DNA of 59,668 nt. Origin: Lacicoccus qingdaonensis. Lineage in GTDB: Bacteria > Bacillota > Bacilli > Staphylococcales > Salinicoccaceae. Positions 1 to 5,845 of this stretch are shown piece after piece. The DNA is taken from contig NZ_FNFY01000016.1 in NCBI RefSeq assembly GCF_900101075.1, positions 1-59,668 of the forward strand, given 5' to 3'. The notes beneath the pieces were generated by a model. The model was not told the origin of the DNA. It worked only from the letters and a program-made list of their open reading frames with translations, and did not search any database. Each line of letters opens with the position of its first letter. The first letter of the stretch is position 1. A program made the position numbers and the translations under genes.

Positions 1-180
1 CTTCATCATCATTCTCGGGTGGTAGGATGACGTCCCGAAGGTATGTTCAAATGGCGCAAACTCAGTATCGGGAATACTTTCCACCAGGGCATTCACAGCC
101 AGAGCGATATCATCTTCCGGAATGACGACTGCCAGATCGATTGGCAGTGTGATTTGGTTCATGTTATAATCTTTATACAT
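1..180 (-). CDS. IS1182-family transposase, N-terminal fragment (runs off the window)
   Basis: The minus strand from 180 to 1 encodes 60 residues with no stop, beginning MYKDYNMNQITLPIDLAVVI and reaching SSYHPRMMMK at the window edge. The pattern of an N-terminal 'NQ.TL..DL...IP.DD' block followed by 'YHPRMM' is what I know from IS1182-family transposases. An AAGAAGG ribosome binding site lies a few bases upstream of the ATG at 180; an in-frame ATG at 161 is an alternative start. The DDE catalytic domain is outside the window, so intactness cannot be judged. The 94-bp sequence at 238-331 is probably the terminal region of the same element. Confidence 0.8.
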   Translation of the reverse strand, partial: MYKDYNMNQITLPIDLAVVIPEDDIALAVNALVESIPDTEFAPFEHTFGTSSYHPRMMMK

Positions 181-237
181 AAGGTCCCTTCTTTCTTTGT
201 TGGTGTCGTTACTTACATTGTATAAGAAGACCTTATT

Positions 238-331
238 TTTGTCTTATATTTATATCATAAAAATTCCCCGGGGTAGAATTGTATTCTACCCCGGGGAATT
301 CGACTTTAGGTGGGACTTTTGTCCCAACCCC
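238..331 (-). repeat. 94-bp IS terminal region with terminator hairpins (left copy)
   Basis: This block is identical to the reverse complement of 59575-59668. It contains a 39-bp near-perfect palindrome at 262-300 (18-bp arms, 3-nt loop) and a small hairpin TGGGACTTTTGTCCCA at 311-326. Read on the minus strand from ohr, the palindrome is followed by a T-run, so it makes a strong intrinsic terminator that would stop ohr transcripts and shield the transposase gene. It sits between the transposase start at 180 and the ohr stop at 350. Assignment to the IS terminus is inference. Confidence 0.8.
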
Positions 332-349
332 CCACTTAAAAAATCTATT

Positions 350-763
350 CTATTGTGCAGTTACATTCAATTCAACATCAATGTTGCCGCGTGTCGCTTT
401 GGAATATGGGCAGAACTGGTGTGCCTGCTCCAAGTATTTCTCCGCGTCTGCCTGAGACATGTTTTTAACTTTCGCATTGATTTTGACCCCGAGCTTCGGA
501 CCTTCATTTTCATCATCATCGAGTAACTGGACTGTCAGGTCCACTTCCGGCTCAGCATCTTTGACACCGCCCTGTTTCAGCATCAAGTCGAATGCACCGT
601 TGAAGCATGACGCATAGCCTGCTGCGAAAAGCTGTTCCGGATTGACGCCGTCGCCGTCCTGATCCGGTGGTAGTACCGCTGAGTCGATCGCTTTATCATC
701 CGTCTGAACATGACCTTTACGTCCGCCTGTGTTGGTTGCTGTTACTTCATATTTAAGTGCCAT
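350..763 (-). CDS. ohr: Organic hydroperoxide resistance protein Ohr (OsmC/Ohr family)
   Basis: A thiol peroxidase of 137 residues that reduces organic and fatty-acid hydroperoxides in the cytoplasm. The start at 763 (MALKYEV) is chosen because AGGAGGTA at 772-779 precedes it; an in-frame ATG at 799 has no such site. The two catalytic cysteines of the family are visible: Cys53 in 'GYASCF' and Cys118 in 'CPYSKATRG', the latter typical of Ohr rather than OsmC. The gene stands alone; no ohrR regulator is in the window. Its stop is 18 bases from the IS end at 331, which seems to have taken the place of its own terminator. Confidence 0.93.
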   Translation of the reverse strand: MALKYEVTATNTGGRKGHVQTDDKAIDSAVLPPDQDGDGVNPEQLFAAGYASCFNGAFDLMLKQGGVKDAEPEVDLTVQLLDDDENEGPKLGVKINAKVKNMSQADAEKYLEQAHQFCPYSKATRGNIDVELNVTAQ

Positions 764-837
764 TATCTTACTACCTCCTAATATATTGCTTACAGTCATC
801 TCTACCCTAAAAAGATTTTATTAATCCTTTATTTCTA

Positions 838-866
838 ATAAAAAAACACCGTCCGGCAGGACGATG
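838..866 (-). terminator. Intrinsic terminator of the YuiF-like gene
   Basis: Inverted repeat around CGTCC-GGCA-GGACG (850-863) with an A-run at 839-846, which is a T-run on the minus strand, placed just after the stop of the minus-strand transporter gene. Confidence 0.8.
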
Positions 867-870
867 TCTT

Positions 871-2193
871 CTATAGTATGACTGCCGCGATCGTACCGAA
901 TATGATCAGCGGTATGTTGTAGTGCAGAAATGTCGGCACTACTGTATCCCAGATATGATCGTGCTGGCCGTCGGCCGCAAGTCCCGATGTCGGGCCGAGT
1001 GTGCTGTCTGAAGCGGGTGACCCGGCGTCACCGAGTGCCGCAGCGGTGCCGATCAGTGATGCGGTCGCAAGCGGACTGAATCCGAGTGACATACAGAGCG
1101 GTACGAAAACCGCCGCAATGATGGGTATCGTGCCGAATGAAGTACCGATGCCCATGGTGATCACCAATCCGACCAGAAGCAGTATGACTGCCGCCACCGC
1201 ATGCGGTGTGCCTTCGAACCAGCCGGACACCGTACCGACCAGATCATCCACTGCAGCTGTTTCAGTCAGAACGGATGCGTAGCCGGATGCGATCAGCATG
1301 ATGAAGGCGATCGCCCCCATCATCAGGACGCCCTCTTTGACTGCAGCGTCGCTTCTGCTCACTTTGATGACCTGGCTGAGTAGCATGATTGTAATACCCC
1401 CGAGCGCACCGATGATCATCGAATCGAAGAACAGCTGCAGAGCAAACGCAGCAACAATCGCAAACAATGTAATGATATGATTCACTTTCTGACGTGTGGC
1501 TGTCAGATCTTCAGAGACCATGCTGTCGGAATCGACGGTTTCAATATCCTGATACTCCCTCGGTTTTCTGTATGTGATGAACACCGCAGTCAGAAGACCG
1601 ACCGTCATTCCGATAACCGGAATCAGCATTGCAGCAGGAATATCCGATAAAGCGATATCCAGGCCATTATTCTGCATTTCCGATACAAGAATGCCATGGA
1701 AAATCAGGCCGAAGCCGACCGGGATGATCATATAAGGTGCTTTCAGACCGTAGGTCAGCGCACTCGCCACCGCTCTTCTGTCAATTTTCAATTTGTTGAA
1801 CAGCATCAGAAGCGGCGGTATGAGAATAGGAATGAACGCAATATGTACAGGTACAACCGTTTCTGCAAGCACCCCGATACCTACAAATATGAATATAAGA
1901 AGATATTTCTTTTTGCCTATTACTCTCAGCAAATAATTGAGCAGTACTTTAACGATGCCGGACATCGCAATCATTGAAGCAAAAATTCCGAGCAGTAAAT
2001 AGCTCAGCGCCGTTTCGGACTGACCTCCCATGCCCTCAACAAGAACAGTCACAGTCTCGCCGAGCGGCAGCCCTGCAAGAAGTCCCGCTGAAATTGCCGC
2101 CAGGATCAGTGCGAAAATGACATGGATCTTTAAAAGACTTAATACTACTAATACAAGAACCGAAATAATGACCGGGTTAAACAAAACATCCAT
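871..2193 (-). CDS. Na+/H+ antiporter-family transporter (YuiF/NhaC-like)
   Basis: A polytopic inner-membrane protein of about 440 residues with roughly a dozen hydrophobic segments. The C-terminal 'AAALGDAGSPASDSTLGPTS' block is characteristic of the Na+/H+ antiporter family related to NhaC; Bacillus YuiF-type members are predicted amino-acid (histidine) permeases. The start at 2193 is preferred over 2199 because GAGGAGG lies seven bases before it and only one base before the upstream ATG. The gene is monocistronic and divergent from the peptide operon that begins at 2467. The substrate, whether Na+/H+ or an amino acid, cannot be decided from sequence. Confidence 0.8.
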   Translation of the reverse strand: MDVLFNPVIISVLVLVVLSLLKIHVIFALILAAISAGLLAGLPLGETVTVLVEGMGGQSETALSYLLLGIFASMIAMSGIVKVLLNYLLRVIGKKKYLLIFIFVGIGVLAETVVPVHIAFIPILIPPLLMLFNKLKIDRRAVASALTYGLKAPYMIIPVGFGLIFHGILVSEMQNNGLDIALSDIPAAMLIPVIGMTVGLLTAVFITYRKPREYQDIETVDSDSMVSEDLTATRQKVNHIITLFAIVAAFALQLFFDSMIIGALGGITIMLLSQVIKVSRSDAAVKEGVLMMGAIAFIMLIASGYASVLTETAAVDDLVGTVSGWFEGTPHAVAAVILLLVGLVITMGIGTSFGTIPIIAAVFVPLCMSLGFSPLATASLIGTAAALGDAGSPASDSTLGPTSGLAADGQHDHIWDTVVPTFLHYNIPLIIFGTIAAVIL

Positions 2194-2378
2194 TTCCATG
2201 CCTCCTCTTCCATTAATGTAAAAACAGATGAAACAATATCACTATTCTATCAGACAAACATAAATGTGAGTATAAAATTAACGACATCAGCCCACATCCC
2301 TTTACATATTTATACAGTAAATCAAATATTATGTTTAATATTTACTAATTTTTTACACATTATTAATATTTTCAGCCT

Positions 2379-2441
2379 TTTTTAATGCGTTTTTAATATT
2401 CTGATAAGTGGTTTTTAATTTTTACATGGAATGATGACAAT
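2379..2441 (+). promoter_or_regulatory. Phased TTTTTAAT repeats and probable promoter of the peptide operon
   Basis: TTTTTAAT occurs at 2379, 2390 and 2412, that is at 11-bp and 22-bp spacing, so all three copies face the same side of the helix. TTTTTA (2412-2417) is also 18 bp upstream of GACAAT (2436-2441), a weak sigma-A-like pair, and the first peptide gene starts at 2467. The phasing suggests either a regulator-binding array or an A-tract UP element. The exact promoter is uncertain. Confidence 0.4.
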
Positions 2442-2466
2442 AACACAACGAAGGGAGGGAAAATTC

Positions 2467-2583
2467 ATGAGTTATTTCGAGGACATCCAACCAGCAGCAT
2501 CAAATGATTTTTCCAGCGATTCATTTTCAAGTGCTTCAAGTGCATCGAGCGCTTCAAGTGCAAGCAGTGTTTCATCTGACTGA
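2467..2583 (+). CDS. Serine-repeat peptide precursor 1 (38 aa)
   Basis: A small gene of 38 codons from ATG at 2467 to TGA at 2583, with a strong GGGAGGG ribosome binding site at 2453-2459. Its N-terminus reads MSYFEDIQPAASNDF. From residue 16 it becomes almost only Ser and Ala: SSDSF, then four SSA units, then SSVSSD. Seventeen of 38 residues are Ser; there is no Cys, Thr, Lys or Arg. It lacks a signal peptide. A paralogue follows 40 bp downstream, then an exporter and a protein kinase. I read it as the substrate of that kinase and cargo of that exporter, a RiPP-like precursor with an N-terminal recognition segment. This function is inference; I know of no described family that matches. Confidence 0.8.
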   Translation: MSYFEDIQPAASNDFSSDSFSSASSASSASSASSVSSD

Positions 2584-2623
2584 TGGTCAGTAAAAGGGAA
2601 TTAACAGAAAGGAGAGATTATCC

Positions 2624-2749
2624 ATGACTTATTTCGAAGATATCCAACCGGCTTCATCGAATGATTTTTCTTCAGATTCATATTCGAGTGCATCTAGTGC
2701 GTCTAGTGCATCGAGTGCTTCAAGCGCATCTAGCGTTTCCTCTGACTGA
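2624..2749 (+). CDS. Serine-repeat peptide precursor 2 (41 aa)
   Basis: A paralogue of the preceding gene: 41 codons, AAAGGAGAG ribosome binding site at 2608-2616, start MTYFEDIQPASSNDF, then SSDSY, five SSA units and SSVSSD. Nineteen of 41 residues are Ser. It differs from peptide 1 by one extra SSA unit and a few conservative changes (S2T, A11S, F20Y). Similarity extends past the stop (both read TGATGGTCA), showing a tandem duplication. Codons within the repeat vary synonymously while the amino-acid pattern holds, which supports a real, selected protein. Two precursors served by one enzyme set suggests either a two-component product or dosage. Confidence 0.8.
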   Translation: MTYFEDIQPASSNDFSSDSYSSASSASSASSASSASSVSSD

Positions 2750-2793
2750 TGGTCATAGGAATACAGGGTGTAATTTTATTATCAATTTTGAAC

Positions 2794-2820
2794 AGGCGGC
2801 CCATTCTGTTGCGGCCGCCT
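2794..2820 (+). promoter_or_regulatory. GC-rich stem-loop between precursor and enzyme genes
   Basis: AGGCGGCC at 2794-2801 pairs perfectly with GGCCGCCT at 2813-2820 around an 11-nt loop. There is no T-run after it, so it is unlikely to be a full terminator. Its place, between small precursor genes and the exporter/kinase genes, matches the read-through or mRNA-stabilising hairpins of many bacteriocin operons, which keep precursor levels above enzyme levels. The role is inferred from position. Confidence 0.6.
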
Positions 2821-2847
2821 GCTTTACATATGAAAGGAGTGAAAGTC

Positions 2848-4728
2848 ATGAAGGGATTAAACAGAGCCAGAAAAAATCAGACCTTGAAATCGAAAATCGA
2901 TCAGTTTTTCGCACTTAAGAATACCGGCGGTAATATTATTCGTGAAGCCCCGCCGATACCACTGAAGGAAATATTCAGATGGTTTTGGCCATATACACAA
3001 AATTACCGCAAATGGATAGTCGTCGGTCTGATCTTCATCGCATTGAAACCGCTCACATTGTCAGGCACAGTGTGGCTGCTTCAGATTTTTATAGATAATG
3101 TCCTTGATGCACGTAATCTCGGTCCGCTGTTATGGATCGTACTCCTTTACTTCGGCCTCAGCCTGGCAGGCGGCATATTTTCATTCGCAGGGACTTACGT
3201 GTCCAACTGGGTCGGCCAGAAATTCGTACTGTCACTGAGAAAGACTTTGTTCGAACATCTGCAGAGTCTGTCACTGCACTTCTTTGAAGGACGCAAACTC
3301 GGAGATATCATTGCCAGGCTGACCGGTGATATCGCATCCATTGAACGCTTGATCGTCAGCGGTGCAACATCAGCACTATCATACTTTTTCCAGCTGATTG
3401 TTTTTATCGGCATGCTGTTTTTCATGGAGTGGAGACTGGCACTCATTTCACTGATTGTCGTCCCGTTGTTCTATATGGTCACAAGGTATTTTTCAGTCAG
3501 GATGAAACTTGCATCACGCGAACGTTCGAGGCGTATGGGTGCGATAAACTCCCTGGCCGAAGAAGGATTTTCTAATATTTCACTGATGCAGGCCTTCAAC
3601 CAGGAAGATCATGAAGCTTCAAAATTTCAAAATCAGAACGTCGCAGCATATGATGCGAAAATGACCAAAGTCCGTCTGAAAGCAACATTCTCACCGACGG
3701 TTTCAATGATAGAAACAGGCGGTACGCTCATTGTCATGGTCTTCGGTGCAATCCTGCTGATGCAAAATGAAGTGACCATCGGTATACTTGTCGCCTTTCT
3801 CACTCTGCTGAGACGCCTGTACAGTCCTGTAAGGGGACTCAGCCGGCTGTTGAACACGATTTTCTCCGCCTCGGCAAGTGCCGAGCGTGTGATCGAGTTC
3901 ATGGAACAAAAACCCCAGGTCGCAGAGCGAGATGGGGAATCACTTGACAACGATGAGGGCAGCATCGAATTCCGGGATGTATCATTCTCCTACCCCGGTA
4001 AAAAAAGGCATGTACTTTCCGATCTGTCATTCAAAGTAAATCCCGGGGAAACCGTTGCCCTCGTCGGTGCCAGCGGTGTTGGAAAATCGACGGTAGTAAA
4101 AATGCTGATGCGATTTTATGAACCATCACATGGAGAAGTCCATGTCAACGGACACCCTCTGAAAAATGTCGATCTCCAGTCACTACGCAACCAGATTGCA
4201 GTCGTCTTCCAGGAGTCGTTGATATTTGACGGTACTGTAAGGGAAAACATCGCTTACGGTAAACCCGATGCGACAGACGAAGAAATCATGGAAGCAGCTA
4301 AAAAGGCGGATGCGCACGACTTTATCAGTGAACTTTCCGAAGGTTATGACACAAACGTCGGCCAGAAAGGCAGAAACCTGTCCGGCGGTCAGCAGCAGCG
4401 TGTCGCCATTGCCCGTGCGATGATCAGAAAAGCTTCTGTCGTCATACTCGACGAGCCTGCAGAAGGACTGGACGGTGCAACCGAACAACGCGTTATGAAA
4501 CCGATGCAGAGACTGATGGAAAATACAGCCACATTGATGATTACACATAACTTGAGAAGTGCCAGCAATGCAGACAAGATCGTTTATCTGAAAAAAGAGG
4601 GAATTACAGAAATAGGCACACACGATGAACTGATGAGCCAAAATGGAAATTATAAAAAGCTTTATACAGCACAACAGGGGAAAATGGATAAGGATAAAAC
4701 AGTCCTAGAACCTGTGGCTGTAAGATGA
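2848..4728 (+). CDS. ABC exporter (fused permease-ATPase) of the serine-repeat peptide operon
   Basis: A half-transporter of 626 residues. The start at 2848 is chosen because AAAGGAG (2833-2839) precedes it by eight bases. A cytoplasmic N-terminal stretch of about 55 residues comes first, then a six-helix ABC membrane domain (about 60-340), then the nucleotide-binding domain with Walker A GASGVGKST, Q-loop FQES, signature LSGGQQQR, Walker B VVILDEPAEGLD and switch His in ITHN. All ATPase residues are present. There is no N-terminal C39 peptidase domain, so it should not cleave a double-glycine leader, and the peptides have none. It probably works as a homodimer exporting the modified peptides. 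Residues 30-35 'IIREAP' recur near the kinase N-terminus. It overlaps the first possible ATG of the kinase frame. Confidence 0.88.
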   Translation: MKGLNRARKNQTLKSKIDQFFALKNTGGNIIREAPPIPLKEIFRWFWPYTQNYRKWIVVGLIFIALKPLTLSGTVWLLQIFIDNVLDARNLGPLLWIVLLYFGLSLAGGIFSFAGTYVSNWVGQKFVLSLRKTLFEHLQSLSLHFFEGRKLGDIIARLTGDIASIERLIVSGATSALSYFFQLIVFIGMLFFMEWRLALISLIVVPLFYMVTRYFSVRMKLASRERSRRMGAINSLAEEGFSNISLMQAFNQEDHEASKFQNQNVAAYDAKMTKVRLKATFSPTVSMIETGGTLIVMVFGAILLMQNEVTIGILVAFLTLLRRLYSPVRGLSRLLNTIFSASASAERVIEFMEQKPQVAERDGESLDNDEGSIEFRDVSFSYPGKKRHVLSDLSFKVNPGETVALVGASGVGKSTVVKMLMRFYEPSHGEVHVNGHPLKNVDLQSLRNQIAVVFQESLIFDGTVRENIAYGKPDATDEEIMEAAKKADAHDFISELSEGYDTNVGQKGRNLSGGQQQRVAIARAMIRKASVVILDEPAEGLDGATEQRVMKPMQRLMENTATLMITHNLRSASNADKIVYLKKEGITEIGTHDELMSQNGNYKKLYTAQQGKMDKDKTVLEPVAVR

Positions 4729-4745
4729 CAAAGGAGGCGGAAAAA

Positions 4746-5588
4746 TTGAAAACTGAAGAAGTGATCAGAGAAGCACCGCTTGAACGCGGAGAAACATTAA
4801 TCATGGACTATACGGTTGTCGAACATTTGCGAAGGGGAAAAGACTGCGACCTCTACCACCTGTGGAGCGAGGAGCGGATGACCAGCTGCATCGGAAAAAC
4901 CATCCAGCCGCTTGCCATGGAAAAACAAGCTGCAAAAGATCGTCTGATCCAGGAAGGCGAAGCCATCACAACGCTTTCCCACCCGAATCTCATCAGAGGA
5001 TACGCACTTTATACGGAACCCCGCCCCATCGTAATCCAGGAAACACTGACGGGAGAAACAATTTCACATCTTATCAGAAATACGTATAAAAGAAATGAAG
5101 AACTGCCGCTGATTCAGCTCGCGCAGTTCGGCAAACAGATTGCATCCGTCGTTAATTATCTGCATCAGAATAATATTATACATTTGGACATCAAGCCGTC
5201 CAATATCATATCCCAGCCGCCGCTCGCCAAATTGTTCGATCTCAACCTGGCCACGATACCAGGGACCATCAGAAAAGGCACCGGTACAAAAAATTATTTG
5301 TCCCCCGAGCAGGCAACGGGAGAACCGTTGACGACAGCTGCAGATATTTGGGGCATCGGAGTGGTCCTGTTCTTCATGGCTACAGGAAAGAGACCTTTCA
5401 AAACATATGAAGATAAACGCTACGAACAGCTTGAACGTGATGCTGAACCGGTTGAAACCCTGCGTGAAATGGACCCGCTCCTGAGTGATATGATCAACCG
5501 GTGCCTTGATAAAAATCCGGACAACAGACCCGAAGCTCCAGAAATATTTAATATGTGCGAAACATATATTCAGAAATACAAAGATTAA
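4746..5588 (+). CDS. Stand-alone Ser/Thr protein kinase, candidate peptide-modifying enzyme
   Basis: A soluble kinase of 280 residues. A TTG start at 4746 is preferred: GGAGG at 4733-4737 is eight bases away, whereas the in-frame ATG at 4725 has no site. Catalytic residues are kept: Lys51 (GKT), Glu70 in helix C, 'HLDIKPSN' with Asp148, Lys150 and Asn153, Asp165 in 'FDLN' (usual DFG), then 'LSPEQ' and 'DIWGIGVVLF'. The glycine-rich loop is poor. It has no transmembrane segment, PASTA repeat or sensor, so it is unlike PknB, and no lyase or cyclase domain, so it is unlike class III/IV lanthipeptide synthetases. Genetic linkage to Ser-rich peptides makes them its likely substrate (inference). 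Confidence 0.85.
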   Translation: MKTEEVIREAPLERGETLIMDYTVVEHLRRGKDCDLYHLWSEERMTSCIGKTIQPLAMEKQAAKDRLIQEGEAITTLSHPNLIRGYALYTEPRPIVIQETLTGETISHLIRNTYKRNEELPLIQLAQFGKQIASVVNYLHQNNIIHLDIKPSNIISQPPLAKLFDLNLATIPGTIRKGTGTKNYLSPEQATGEPLTTAADIWGIGVVLFFMATGKRPFKTYEDKRYEQLERDAEPVETLREMDPLLSDMINRCLDKNPDNRPEAPEIFNMCETYIQKYKD

Positions 5589-5592
5589 ATTA

Positions 5593-5627
5593 AAACTCTC
5601 ATCATTTGATGGGAGTTTATTTTTTTG
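5593..5627 (+). terminator. Terminator of the peptide-exporter-kinase operon
   Basis: AAACTCTCATC (5593-5603) pairs with GATGGGAGTTT (5608-5618) around a 4-nt loop and runs into a T-tract ending at 5626. It closes the operon right after the kinase stop at 5588. Confidence 0.9.
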
Positions 5628-5660
5628 AATAATTTTTGAACATTTTGTGAATTTTTGTGG
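5622..5660 (+). promoter_or_regulatory. Phased T-tracts upstream of the acidic lipoprotein gene
   Basis: T-tracts followed by G (TTTTTGAA, TTTTTGAA, ATTTTGTG, TTTTTGTG) have their G at 5627, 5638, 5647 and 5657, a spacing of 9-11 bp. They precede an AT-rich stretch containing TATTATAAAATG and the gene start at 5846. Such phased tracts bend DNA and can act as UP elements; they resemble the TTTTTAAT array before the peptide genes. I cannot fix the promoter itself. Confidence 0.35.
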
Positions 5661-5845
5661 AAATATTATAAAATGTTAATTATACTGTATTTATAACTTC
5701 TTTGAACATGACAAAACTAACAGATAAGACAGACATAATGATGACTGGGATTGAAAAACATAAATAGTCAGAGCAAAAAATTTCATATCCCTGATTATTT
5801 ATGGAAGAACATGTACAAACAATAAAGTTCGGGAGGAAAAATTAT

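Noticed and set aside
2794-2820. Intrinsic terminator after the peptide genes
   Set aside because: The stem is strong but no T-run follows, so full termination is unlikely.
2467-5588. Calling the operon a class III or IV lanthipeptide cluster
   Set aside because: The kinase has no lyase or cyclase domain and the precursors contain no cysteine, so lanthionine formation is not supported.
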